Shown here: positions 1 to 8,270 of the stretch, one piece after another
Numbering within the stretch: the first letter of the stretch is position 1
Layout of the letters: every line of letters begins with the position of its first letter
Source: Simkaniaceae bacterium
GTDB lineage: Bacteria > Chlamydiota > Chlamydiia > Chlamydiales > Simkaniaceae
Length of the DNA stretch: 32,466 nucleotides
NCBI GenBank assembly: GCA_030064985.1
Contig: JASJDV010000011.1
Coordinates: 1-32,466, forward strand
Direction: 5' to 3'
Made by a program: the position numbers and the translations under genes
Notes under the pieces: generated by a model
Databases searched by the model: none
What the model was told of the DNA's origin: nothing
Seen by the model: the letters and a program-made list of their open reading frames with translations, nothing else

Positions 1-2
1 CT

Positions 3-332
3 GACATACAAGATAAATCAAGACAAGAGTATTACCAACTTTCCAAATCTCTTACAGATAAATCAAGACAAGACTATGAAGCACTTTCCGAATCTCTTAA
101 AAAGCTAAAGGAACAAAACGCTCAAGAACTTTCTGAATTAAAAGATGCCAAAAGAAAGCTTAGACAACAAGACCGAACTTTCAAAAGAGCTGCAGAGGAT
201 CTAAAATCTATAATAGATACGTACCTGAATAACGGTGAATTTACGGCATTATACGGGGAAAAGAACCTTAGACTTACACACCTGATCGAAATTCTAAAAG
301 AACAAGTCCCTATTATTATACCCACAGAATAG
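3..332 (+). CDS. C-terminal part of a coiled-coil protein, 5' end outside window
   Basis: An open frame enters from the left edge (codons from position 3) and ends at TAG 330-332, giving 109 residues. It is rich in Lys, Glu, Gln, Leu and Ser with little Gly or Pro, as expected for a long alpha-helical coiled coil. It begins with two 15-residue repeats, DKSRQEYYQLSKSLT and DKSRQDYEALSESLK, followed by a helical stretch (KKLKEQNAQELSELKDAK) and a more mixed tail with a hydrophobic end (EQVPIIIPTE). No catalytic motif is visible. The stop lies only 8 nt before the left end of an IS1595 remnant, so the present C-terminus may have been set by that insertion. The family is not recognised; an inclusion, secreted or cytoskeleton-like coiled-coil protein is possible but is inference. 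Confidence 0.7.
   Translation, partial: DIQDKSRQEYYQLSKSLTDKSRQDYEALSESLKKLKEQNAQELSELKDAKRKLRQQDRTFKRAAEDLKSIIDTYLNNGEFTALYGEKNLRLTHLIEILKEQVPIIIPTE
12..101 (+). repeat. Two 45-bp tandem repeats inside the coiled-coil gene
   Basis: Units 12-56 and 57-101 both begin gataaatcaagacaaga and keep frame (15 codons each). They differ mainly in the middle codons. Further copies may lie to the left of the window. Confidence 0.75.
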
Positions 333-340
333 CCTGCTAA

Positions 341-927
341 GTTTTGGCTCTAGATTAGCAAAATGAACAAGAATATATTGTTTTGCTATGAAATTCAGTA
401 GGTTAAGTAAGTATAAAATCAGAAAAATTTCAGGGGTATTTTGGAAAGACCTAAATGCCTTGGTTACAGCCCAGATTTTAGGGTTAAATCGCAGCGCAGT
501 GAATAGATACTGCAATCTCTTTAAGGAAGCAATTTTTAGAGAAACACTTTCCTCGCTAAGAAAAAATGGGTGTTTTTGGAGCAGCTGAAAGCTATTTTGA
601 AGCGAAGAGGGACGAAAAGCCGCAGAAAAGCCCCCTGTTTTTAAACCTTTGAAAAGAAATGGTACAAAGTGCTTGTATCCCTTGCGAAGAACTACTTTAA
701 AAGAAGTATTGATACCAATTATTCAACGATAGAGGATCCTAGAAGGATCAACCATTTATTTATACGTTGGATGCAAAGCTTATGACGGTAGTATTTCAAT
801 CTGACAAATGGTAAGTTTTTTCATCTGAAAGGATGTGAATTTAGGTTCAACCACAGACATGAAAACATAGAGCAAAGCGCTCTAAAAATGATAAAAAAAT
901 CAGGAATGGCTAGTCTAGAGCCAAAGT
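341..927 (+). mobile_element. IS1595-family insertion sequence remnant with both inverted repeats
   Basis: The left end (341-359, gttttggctctagattagc) and the right end (909-927, read on the other strand actttggctctagactagc) are inverted copies matching at 16 of 19 positions. They enclose a broken transposase whose remaining pieces resemble the IS1595/ISXO2 family. At 587 bp the element is shorter than an intact copy. No clear target-site duplication is seen. Confidence 0.75.
388..830 (+). pseudogene. Decayed IS1595-family transposase
   Basis: An N-terminal piece (388-588) carries the family's DNA-binding-like start, including LVTAQILGLNRSAVNRYCNL, like the usual 'TA..L.LNR.TVNR' segment. 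It then shifts frame. A second frame gives AAESYFEAKRDEKPQKSP, corresponding to the catalytic DESYFGAKR region but with the first Asp replaced by Ala. A third frame reads FKPLKRNGTKCLYPLRRTTL and, after an in-frame stop, VGCKAYDGS, matching the usual SDGWKAYDG region. Several stops and at least two frameshifts make it inactive. The end coordinate is approximate. Confidence 0.8.
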
Positions 928-947
928 TTCTTTGAGTTTTTTTATAC

Positions 948-981
948 CTGACTATTTCGCAGAGCACCGCAAAATAGTCAG
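948..981. other. Hairpin downstream of yajC
   Basis: The sequence ctgactatttcgc is followed, after an 8-nt loop, by gcaaaatagtcag: a 13-bp stem with one mismatch. No T-run follows in either direction, so it is not a canonical intrinsic terminator, although it lies about 130 nt beyond the yajC stop. Further inverted pairs follow (cagaaaactg with cggttttctg, and tctgagtc near 1018 with gactcaga near 1093), so 948-1100 is a palindrome-rich gene-free stretch. Confidence 0.55.
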
Positions 982-1107
982 CACAGAAAACTGTTAAAAA
1001 TTAGGAAATTGCGGTTTTCTGAGTCATAAGAAACGGAGTAAGGAAAAGGATCCCTTGAAAAAAAGGCCTCTTGAAAAACTAAAAACGCCGTAGACTCAGA
1101 ATCTATT

Positions 1108-1494
1108 CTAAATGCCGTTTGTTTGCGGCTCAGAGGTTTCTGCTACTTGTTCACTTCCTGGCTTCACATCGGAAATCGCTGCTGTGAGTACTTCAATTTT
1201 AGAACCATCAACCATTTTTAAAATAACAGTATCTTTTTCAACGCGCACTAAGGTCCCAACAATCCCCATTGCTGTCACACGGTCCCCTTTTTGCATGCTA
1301 CTTTTTTGTTGCTGCATTTTCTTCCGTTTTTTTTGCTCAGGGCGCCAAAGAATCATGTAGAAGAAAACAAGCGCTATTCCAACCATGGTTAGTGTTTGCC
1401 ACATGCTTTGTTGACGAGTTGTAGGAGCTGCTTCTTCAGCAACAAGGGTTGCAGCCAAGCAAAGGGGGGAAAGAAAGTAAAAAGCTTTTTTCAT
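1108..1494 (-). CDS. yajC: YajC, Sec translocon accessory subunit
   Basis: This 128-residue protein has the YajC layout: an N-terminal hydrophobic segment resembling a signal (MKKAFYFLSPLCLAATLVA), a second membrane helix (about residues 34-50, TLTMVGIALVFFYMILW), the family hallmark RPEQKKRKKMQQ immediately after it, and a small beta-rich cytosolic domain (KGDRVTAMGIVGTLVRVEKD). YajC associates with SecDF-YidC and the SecYEG channel in the inner membrane. The N-terminal hydrophobic stretch makes it slightly longer than the E. coli protein. A GAGG ribosome-binding site lies just before the ATG. It is divergent from the TerC gene, with about 150 nt between. Confidence 0.93.
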   Translation of the reverse strand: MKKAFYFLSPLCLAATLVAEEAAPTTRQQSMWQTLTMVGIALVFFYMILWRPEQKKRKKMQQQKSSMQKGDRVTAMGIVGTLVRVEKDTVILKMVDGSKIEVLTAAISDVKPGSEQVAETSEPQTNGI

Positions 1495-1647
1495 GAGGGA
1501 TCCTCGTTAAAATTTTCTAGAATAACCGCAATGATACCTGATTTAGCTTTTTTATAGAAACACTTCGGATAGGTTGGTGTAGACCGCCCACTACTCCAAT
1601 GCACAATAAGGTTGATGGCAACTGGTACACGATGATATGAAAAGGAA

Positions 1648-2325
1648 ATGTTTGACCAAACGTTTTCTCTTGTTGATATTCCTAAAGTGATCCCACTCAT
1701 TTTCATCGAGGGGATGCTTTCAATCGACAATGCGCTAGCTATTGCATTGATTGTTCGAGGACTCCCACAGGCTAGGCGCCAAAAAGCTCTTTTTATTGGA
1801 CTTGTTTCATCAGTGTTTCTCAGAGCGTTTGGAATATTAAGCGTAGCCTACTTGATTCAACTTTATTGGGTTCAGATCGTTGGAGGGGGTTATCTTCTCT
1901 ACCTATCTCTTTCTCACCTTATCACTAAGAGGCGCGCAGAAGTACAAGCTCCAATACGGAGAAATTTTTGGGTGACAGTTTTCCTATTAGAAATCACCGA
2001 TTTTATCTTTGCGATTGACTCGATTTTGGCTGGGCTTGCTATGGTTGGAGTCTCTTTTACGCACCGCGAATTCTGTCCAAAAATTTGGATTGTTTATCTT
2101 GGAGGCCTTTTAGGCATCATCACGATGCGTTTTGCTGCAAAATTTTTCACCGCTATCATGGATCGCTTCCCTCGTCTAGAGATTGGGGCTCACCTTATTG
2201 TTGGTTGGATTGGTCTAAAACTAATCTTAGACGTTTCGCTAAGAGGACTTCCAACTTGGACAGAACCGCTATTTTGGCTGGGAATGGTTTTATTTTTTGC
2301 TTGCGGCTTTATCAAGACACACTAG
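1648..2325 (+). CDS. TerC-family integral membrane protein
   Basis: This 225-residue, strongly hydrophobic protein has several membrane helices. Two TerC-family signatures are visible: the acidic pair in the first helices (IEGMLSIDNALAIALIV, about residues 20-36) and a second copy-like element (LLEITDFIFAIDSILAGLAM, about residues 117-136). In the TerC/YkoY/Alx family these acidic residues lie within the membrane and are linked to metal-ion (manganese) export or metal loading of secreted proteins. The start ATG follows AAAAGGAA. The gene stands alone between yajC and smpB. The precise substrate cannot be read from sequence, so no gene symbol is given. Confidence 0.85.
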   Translation: MFDQTFSLVDIPKVIPLIFIEGMLSIDNALAIALIVRGLPQARRQKALFIGLVSSVFLRAFGILSVAYLIQLYWVQIVGGGYLLYLSLSHLITKRRAEVQAPIRRNFWVTVFLLEITDFIFAIDSILAGLAMVGVSFTHREFCPKIWIVYLGGLLGIITMRFAAKFFTAIMDRFPRLEIGAHLIVGWIGLKLILDVSLRGLPTWTEPLFWLGMVLFFACGFIKTH

Positions 2326-2472
2326 CTGTCGCTTCATAAGCTAAAAATTGATAGGCATCGATAAAACTTTTTAGCATGCTAGTGATTAACGGCGCAACCA
2401 ACGGAATTTGACGTCATCAATGGAGAAGAAAATCCTTGATGGCAATACCTACTCTTGGGACAATATAGACTT

Positions 2473-2928
2473 ATGAGCAAGAAAAGTGGATCAGACCTAG
2501 TCTCCAACAGACGTGCCAGACATGAGTATGCAATTCTTGAAACCTTCGAAGCAGGTATCGCTCTCCAAGGAACCGAGATCAAATCGTTGAGAAACCACGG
2601 CGGCTCCCTGCAAGATGCTTTCGTGATGATTTCCAACGGTGAAGCATGGCTTAAAAACTCTTCTATTGCCCCTTATTCCTTCGGAAATATTCATAACCAC
2701 GAAGAGCGTCGAGATCGCAAGCTTCTTCTCCATAAAAAAGAAATCGCTAAACTCAAGCGCTCGACAGAACAAAAAGGACTTACCGTTATTCCCCTTTCGA
2801 TTTACCTAAGTAAGGGAAAAGCAAAGGTAAAAATTGCAACTGCAAAGGGAAAAAAGCAGTACGATAAGCGCTTTGCTATCAAAGAAAGAGAACAAAAACG
2901 CTCAATTGAAAGAGCGCTTAAAGGTTGA
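2473..2928 (+). CDS. smpB: SsrA-binding protein SmpB
   Basis: SmpB binds tmRNA and brings it to stalled ribosomes for trans-translation. The 151-residue product has the OB-fold core ([30 protein letters not shown]), the central HKKEIAKL segment, and the conserved C-terminal tail GKKQYDKR followed by a basic helix that enters the empty mRNA channel. ATG 2473 (MSKKSGS) is chosen because the length then fits the family; the frame is open to a TTG at 2455, which would add six residues. smpB heads smpB-dnaN-recF, an order also known in Chlamydia. Its RNA partner ssrA is at 20327-20737. Confidence 0.95.
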   Translation: MSKKSGSDLVSNRRARHEYAILETFEAGIALQGTEIKSLRNHGGSLQDAFVMISNGEAWLKNSSIAPYSFGNIHNHEERRDRKLLLHKKEIAKLKRSTEQKGLTVIPLSIYLSKGKAKVKIATAKGKKQYDKRFAIKEREQKRSIERALKG

Positions 2929-2976
2929 CAGCGCAGCTTGCTTGGCCTATGCTCAGATGAAAATTTTAGAGGTCTC

Positions 2977-4077
2977 ATGAAGGTAGTCTTATCCCGCCCT
3001 GAACTGGCAAATTTGATTGGAAATATTCAGAGCATTGTCTCAAATAAACCAGCAATCCCTATCTTAGCCAATATTCTTCTCGAAGCTGAAAGAGGAATCC
3101 TGACTGTTAGCGCCACCGATTTAACTGTAAGCATGCGCGCTCAAATAGAAGCGAATGTGACTGAGCAGGGAGCCATTACACTCCCTGCAAGGCGCTTTTT
3201 TCAGTTGATTCGGGAATTGACGGTTCCTGAAATTGAACTGAAAACAGCCGCAAATGAAATTGCCCATGTCCAAGCTGGGACTTCAGAATTCCGCCTGAAT
3301 GGAATGAACCGAAGTGAATTCCCCGCTCTTCCTGATTTGACTCAAGGAGAACATTTTATCATGCGTGTCGATGCCTTTAAAGAAATGCTCTCAAAGTCTG
3401 TGTTCGCTGCTGCGAAAGGAGATAGCCGACATGTTTTGAATGGTGTTCTCATGCAGATCGAAAATAGTCATGCAACATTTATCGGAACAGATGGGAAACG
3501 CCTTGCCAAAATCAACACCGCCATTGATGTAAGTCCCGAGCATAAACATCACTACCTTATCCCCTTAAAGGCTGTTGAAGAGATTGTAAAATCCCTAAAC
3601 AGTGATGAAACGGTTAAAGTGAGCCTTGTGAGTGATAAAATTGGGATTGAATGTGGCTTTACTATGCTGATCACAAAGCTTCTTTCTGGGGATTACCCCG
3701 ATATTGAGCGCGTTATTCCGAAAGAAAGCATTTTTAATCTCACCTTGCATCGCGAAGAACTTATGGCGTTACTTAAACAGGTCGCTCTATTCACAACTGA
3801 TCAAAGTCAATCGGTTCACTTTACCTTAACCAACGGCGAGCTAACCCTTGCTGCTAGCTCGAGTGAAATCGGTGAGGGTAAGGTTTCGATGCCCGTAGAT
3901 TATTCTGGCGAGCTATTTAGGATTGCTTTCAACCCCCTGTTCTTTCACGATATTCTCCGCCATTGCTCAGACGAAACGGTCAATTTCGCAATCACAACTC
4001 CGCATAACCCTGGACTGATTACCGATTCAACAACGGCTAATTTTGTGATCATGCCAATGCGTTTGGCAGATGCCTGA
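2977..4077 (+). CDS. dnaN: DNA polymerase III sliding clamp (beta subunit)
   Basis: DnaN forms the dimeric ring that tethers DNA polymerase III and repair polymerases to DNA. The 366-residue product has the full length of the family and recognisable segments of the three repeated clamp domains: an N-terminal MKVVLSRPELANLIGNIQSI, NKPAIPILANILLEA, the second-domain GVLMQIENSHATFIGTDGKRLA, and a C-terminal TANFVIMPMRL ending that matches the usual 'yvlMPmrl'. ATG 2977 is preferred over the upstream TTG at 2938 because an AGAGG ribosome-binding site precedes it and the family start is MK(V/F)... It lies 48 nt after smpB and 20 nt before recF, consistent with one transcript. Confidence 0.96.
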   Translation: MKVVLSRPELANLIGNIQSIVSNKPAIPILANILLEAERGILTVSATDLTVSMRAQIEANVTEQGAITLPARRFFQLIRELTVPEIELKTAANEIAHVQAGTSEFRLNGMNRSEFPALPDLTQGEHFIMRVDAFKEMLSKSVFAAAKGDSRHVLNGVLMQIENSHATFIGTDGKRLAKINTAIDVSPEHKHHYLIPLKAVEEIVKSLNSDETVKVSLVSDKIGIECGFTMLITKLLSGDYPDIERVIPKESIFNLTLHREELMALLKQVALFTTDQSQSVHFTLTNGELTLAASSSEIGEGKVSMPVDYSGELFRIAFNPLFFHDILRHCSDETVNFAITTPHNPGLITDSTTANFVIMPMRLADA

Positions 4078-4097
4078 TGATCCTTTAGGTTAGGGCT

Positions 4098-5150
4098 GTG
4101 GAGGTTTCGAGACTGATCCTTAAAAATTTTCGATGCTACGAGGAAGTTGAAGTTCCCTTAAAAAAAGGGGTGAACGTAATTTGTGGGAAAAATGGAGCAG
4201 GAAAAACGAGTCTCTTAGAGGCTTTTTATCTTCTGAGTACAGGGCGTTCCTTCCTAACTTCGCATCTTTCAGACTTGATCCGTAAAGATCAACCTCACTT
4301 TTACGTCGAAGCCTATTTTGTAAAAGATGAGGTCGAGCAAAGGCTGAATATTGGGTTTGATGGCAAACATTGGCGCATCCACTACAACAATACCCTCTTC
4401 CAAAATCTTTCGCATGTTCTAGGGATTCTCCCTTCCGTTTTCTACTCACCAAAGGATAGTACTTTGATCTCAGGCATACCCCAAGAAAGGCGCCGTTTTC
4501 TCAATATTCAGCTTGCGCAAACAGATCCACTCTACGTCCATCACCTCATACGCTACCATAAAGCAATGAAACACCGAAATGCGCTTCTTAAAGTGCACTC
4601 TGAGGCTGCAATCGAAAGTTGGGAGCAAATAATGGGAGAAAGTGGCTATTATTTGATGCATAAGCGGTCTAAGCTCATAGAGCGTCTACGTCCCAATGTT
4701 GAAGCCTTTGCAAAAAATCTTTCGGAGGGAGAAGATGAATTTGATCTTCACTATGAACCCTCGATCTCCCTAAAAAAAATCGACCAAATAGAAGATCTGC
4801 TAGCTAAGCAACGCCCTAAAGAGTTAATCATTAGAAGCACAATGATGGGTCCCCACCGGGATGATATGCACATTACCTACAAAAAAAAAGAGGCTAAAAC
4901 CTTTGCTAGTGAGGGACAAAAGCGCACCTGTATTGCTGCACTGAAAATAGCAGAATGGGAGGTTTTAAAAGAACAAGCAGAAACAACCCCTCTTTTTGCG
5001 ATTGACGACTTTGATGTTCACCTTGACCCTAAAAGAACTGAAATGTTGCAAGAAAAACTTGCTTGTCTTGGTCAGGTTTTCCTGACCTCTCCTACTTCTC
5101 CAAGCAAGGGACTTCTCGTAGACAAAGGACACGTACTGCAAAACATTTGA
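4098..5150 (+). CDS. recF: DNA replication/repair protein RecF
   Basis: RecF is an SMC-like ATPase that, with RecO and RecR, loads RecA on gapped DNA. The 350-residue product starts with the family pattern LILKNFRCYEEVEV and has Walker A GKNGAGKTS (about residues 30-38), the ABC-type signature SEGQKRTCIAALKIAE (about 271), and a Walker B/D-loop stretch FAIDDFDVHLD (about 302). The start is GTG at 4098; no better in-frame ATG is available at the N-terminus. It is the last gene of smpB-dnaN-recF. A very AT-rich stretch and an IS5 remnant follow it. Confidence 0.95.
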   Translation: MEVSRLILKNFRCYEEVEVPLKKGVNVICGKNGAGKTSLLEAFYLLSTGRSFLTSHLSDLIRKDQPHFYVEAYFVKDEVEQRLNIGFDGKHWRIHYNNTLFQNLSHVLGILPSVFYSPKDSTLISGIPQERRRFLNIQLAQTDPLYVHHLIRYHKAMKHRNALLKVHSEAAIESWEQIMGESGYYLMHKRSKLIERLRPNVEAFAKNLSEGEDEFDLHYEPSISLKKIDQIEDLLAKQRPKELIIRSTMMGPHRDDMHITYKKKEAKTFASEGQKRTCIAALKIAEWEVLKEQAETTPLFAIDDFDVHLDPKRTEMLQEKLACLGQVFLTSPTSPSKGLLVDKGHVLQNI

Positions 5151-5235
5151 GGGTGTCTCTCTTCTTTATAGAATTTCAAATGTTATAAATTACAATTATT
5201 TTAAATTAAAAAAATAAAACGAAAATGTTTAAAAT

Positions 5236-5995
5236 TTAAAAATAAACTATAGTATTAAAGACTAAAATTTTGTCTTTACCCCTAATATAGATGAGCCCGA
5301 GCTTGCTAAAAGCTTCCCATAAACCCACCAATCGCTCCCATCGCATCAGGAGCCTCCGACCCTTCCGGTTTAGCCAAGAAAACGTTCTCTCAATCCCCCA
5401 TCTTTTTCGTTTGCACCTAAAAAACTCAGCGACTTTTGCTGCACTTATCTTCACAGTTCTATTTTTTTATACCCTATCACGGGTAAATATCCCTTGCTTG
5501 AGGAGTTGCTCTCGGAAGATAGCTCCATCATAACCTTTAGCTGCTTCACAGATGGTTAGGTTTTTGCTATTCTTGAGCTGTATTACAACCATTTGATCGA
5601 GCATCATCAAGACTTGATGGCGCTCATCGCCTTTGGCAGAGGTGTTTGTCATCCATAAAGGAATCCCTTTTCGATCAACGAGAAGATGAATAAGGCTCCT
5701 CTTCCCTTTGTATCCATGCTGAACCTCTTCACCTTCTCTTGGGGCTGGGGGAAAAAGAGGCGTCTACGGCGATCTGTCCCCTATCTATTTTTCCCCTTGC
5801 AAAACCCTTTTGTAAAAGACCACGCAAAACCCTATCGTAAACGTCAGCTTCTTGCAGTTGCTTAAGCCATTTATGAGCTGTTGATCTAGGAACATAGCGA
5901 CTAGGGTTTATAGGGAGGTCTTTCCATCGACAACCAGGAAGCAAGACGACACAGTATTGAGTTCCAGACCTTTTTCCTATCACTTCTAGGGGCAC
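5236..5995 (-). pseudogene. Decayed IS5-family transposase
   Basis: Three pieces in different frames on the minus strand make up one transposase. The 5' piece (5995-5729) has PGCRWKDLP, like the usual RTGCRWRDLP, then [20 protein letters not shown] and the first catalytic Asp in IAVDASF. The middle piece (about 5720-5467) reads GYKGKRSLIHLLVDRKGIP, then KGDERHQ and the second Asp in KGYDG. The 3' piece (5454-5236) holds the Glu region RWGIERTFSWLNRKGRRL. Frameshifts separate the pieces and the first ~50 residues are missing, so it should be inactive. No convincing terminal inverted repeats were found. Confidence 0.85.
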
Positions 5996-6134
5996 ACCTC
6001 TTTAAAGGGGGAGTCCCATTCATAAGTGCTTGTATAAGAAACTACTGTCTATCTGATAACTCTAAAAATGCTTGCGCCACTATGCATCTCCTACTAAAAA
6101 ACATTTTACTAAATCAATGATTTATTGGATAGGT

Positions 6135-6187
6135 TCATGACAAAAAGTAGGGAATAAAAAAAATATCTTTCATTCGGGATAGGTTCA
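6135..6187 (+). repeat. Dispersed repeat, copy 1
   Basis: This copy matches the reverse strand of 31630-31678 with a few differences. The core aaatatctttcattcggga (6161-6179) is identical over 19 nt. Within this locus ggataggttca also occurs twice (about 6127 and 6178). It lies in the 349-nt gene-free stretch between the IS5 remnant and rpsA; apart from this repeat and a possible rpsA promoter region (about 6230-6260) I see nothing else there. Confidence 0.65.
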
Positions 6188-6344
6188 AGCAAGGATGAAA
6201 AAAGAGTTCATAGGCTCACCGTTATAGAGGTTGCTTTTATTACGAATTATTTGTTAGGATATTACCTTAACTTTAAGTTGCCTCTGCCATGAAACATTTT
6301 GGTATAAGTGAAAAGCATTGTTAACCTACGGAGAAACCCCACAA

Positions 6345-8063
6345 ATGTCTGAAAAACTCGAGTACGATTGGAACGAAAGCAAGATTATTGATGATGTCGA
6401 TTTTCAAGATGAAGATGCAAAGCTATTCCGACAGCTACTAAACAGTAAAGAAGACATAGGAGAAGGTGGAGCCATCTCGTCTATGGAAGTAGGGCAAATT
6501 CTTAAGGGAATGATTGTAGAACTGACTCCTGATTTCGTTGTCGTCGATGTCGGTCTGAAATCTGAAGGACTCATTCCTGTTAATGAATTCAATGATCCTA
6601 GTGAACTTCAACTTAGAAATGAGATTGAAGTTTATCTTGAGCGCACAGAAGGTGAAGATGGACAAATTGTTCTTTCAAGAGAAAAAGCACGCCGCCAAAG
6701 ACAATGGGAATATATTCTCGAATACTGCGAAGAGGGATCAATTATTGAGGGAAAAGTGATCCGAAAGGTTAAAGGTGGCCTAATGGTAGATATCGGGATG
6801 GAAGCTTTCCTTCCTGGATCTCAAATCGATAACAAACGGATCAAAAACCTCGACGATTATGTCGATAAATCTTACGATTTCAAGATTCTCAAAATCAATA
6901 TTGAACGGAAGAACATCGTTGTTTCGCGCCGCGAGCTTCTTGAAGAAGAGCGTAGTTCTAAGAAAGCAGAACTCCTTGAAAGGATTAAAGAGGGAGAAGT
7001 CCGCAAAGGAATCGTTAAAAATATTACAGATTTCGGTGTCTTTCTTGACTTAAATGGTATCGATGGCCTTCTTCATATCACAGATATGACATGGAAACGG
7101 ATCAAGCATCCTTCAGAAATGGTCCAATTAAATGATGAACTCGAAGTGCTGATCCTTCATATCGACAAAGATAAAGGGCGTGTCGCTCTAGGATTGAAAC
7201 AAAAAGAGAACAACCCATGGGAAGAAATTGAAGATCATTATCCTCCGGGGACCAAAGTTACTGGTAAAATCGTTAACCTCGTTCCTTATGGAGCCTTTAT
7301 TGAAATCGAGCCTGGTATTGAAGGACTGATTCACGTTTCTGAAATGTCATGGGTCAAAAATGTCACTGACCCGACCGAAATCGTTAACAAAGGTGATGAA
7401 CTAGAAGCAATTGTTCTTTCTATTCAAAAAGAAGAAGGAAAAATCTCTCTCGGTATCAAACAAACCGAAAAAAATCCTTGGGAAGATGTTGATGCAAAGT
7501 ACCCTGTGGGAAGTACCGTTAAAGCAGAAATTCGCAACTTAACAAACTATGGAGCTTTTGTTGAACTAGAGCCAGGAATCGATGGTCTCATCCATATCTC
7601 TGATTTAAGCTGGATCAAAAAGGTGTCCCATCCTTCTGAAGTTTTTAACAAAGGTGATGTTGTTGAAGCAATCATCCTTTCTGTAGACCAAGAAAGTAAA
7701 AAAATCACCCTCGGCGTCAAGCAACTCGGAAGCAATCCTTGGGAATCCATTGAAAAAACACTTCCTGTTGGAACTGTTGTCAAGGGAACCGTTACAAAAA
7801 TCACAGCTTTTGGAGCTTTTATCGAGCTTGAAAATGGAATTGAAGGTCTAGTCCACGTGACAGAACTTTCTGATCAAGTTTTTGGAAAAGTAGAAGAAGT
7901 CGTTGTTATCGGTGATGAGGTCACAGCCAATGTAATTAAACTAGACCCAGAACACAAAAAGATTTCTCTCTCCATTAAAGACTATCTAGTAGATACAAAC
8001 CAAGAGAATCGTGATGACATTGTTGTTTCCCAAAAACAGGAAGACGAAGAAGATAAAGAATAA
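6345..8063 (+). CDS. rpsA: 30S ribosomal protein S1
   Basis: S1 binds mRNA and helps its recruitment to the 30S subunit. The 572-residue protein contains six S1/OB-fold repeats. The first two are divergent and ribosome-binding type ([22 protein letters not shown] and [21 protein letters not shown]). The last four are typical RNA-binding copies (for example [27 protein letters not shown] with NPWE linkers). ATG 6345 is chosen because GGAG lies about 11 nt upstream and the product starts [12 protein letters not shown]; the frame extends to a TTG at 6318. The tail is very acidic and Gln-rich. It is followed by a large palindrome and then nusA. Confidence 0.96.
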   Translation: MSEKLEYDWNESKIIDDVDFQDEDAKLFRQLLNSKEDIGEGGAISSMEVGQILKGMIVELTPDFVVVDVGLKSEGLIPVNEFNDPSELQLRNEIEVYLERTEGEDGQIVLSREKARRQRQWEYILEYCEEGSIIEGKVIRKVKGGLMVDIGMEAFLPGSQIDNKRIKNLDDYVDKSYDFKILKINIERKNIVVSRRELLEEERSSKKAELLERIKEGEVRKGIVKNITDFGVFLDLNGIDGLLHITDMTWKRIKHPSEMVQLNDELEVLILHIDKDKGRVALGLKQKENNPWEEIEDHYPPGTKVTGKIVNLVPYGAFIEIEPGIEGLIHVSEMSWVKNVTDPTEIVNKGDELEAIVLSIQKEEGKISLGIKQTEKNPWEDVDAKYPVGSTVKAEIRNLTNYGAFVELEPGIDGLIHISDLSWIKKVSHPSEVFNKGDVVEAIILSVDQESKKITLGVKQLGSNPWESIEKTLPVGTVVKGTVTKITAFGAFIELENGIEGLVHVTELSDQVFGKVEEVVVIGDEVTANVIKLDPEHKKISLSIKDYLVDTNQENRDDIVVSQKQEDEEDKE

Positions 8064-8096
8064 GGAGTAGGGTATAGACTGATGAAACAAAATGGG

Positions 8097-8211
8097 GAAT
8101 TTGTCGAGGAAATCCTTAAAATTCTAGGTCAGAACAAGTGAGCGTTACCGATAGGGAACGCGCGAGTGAGAACAAGGATTTCGAGGTTTACACCAATGCA
8201 GACAAAAATTC
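8097..8211. repeat. Three-tier imperfect palindrome between rpsA and nusA
   Basis: Nested inverted pairs share one centre. The outer arms are gaatttgtc (8097-8105) and gacaaaaattc (8201-8211). The middle arms are gaaatcctt (8109-8117) and aaggatttc (8174-8182), a perfect 9 bp. The innermost arms are gcgtt (8142-8146) and aacgc (8157-8161), with CC/GG closing a GATA tetraloop. It could be a MITE-like element or a structured leader/attenuator RNA for nusA. There is no T-run for simple termination. Confidence 0.6.
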
Positions 8212-8270
8212 ACTTTTAAGTTGTGGTGCTCTAGTGTATTTCCTCTCTTAACATTAACACGTGAAAAATA

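Noticed and set aside
1050-1066. ccttgaaaaaaaggcctctt as a yajC terminator
   Set aside because: AGGCCT is a plain palindrome without room for a loop; the neighbouring T-run on the minus strand does not follow a usable stem.
2339-2376. gctaaaaa ... tttttagc inverted repeat after the TerC gene as a terminator
   Set aside because: AT-only weak stem with a 20-nt loop and no T-run after it.
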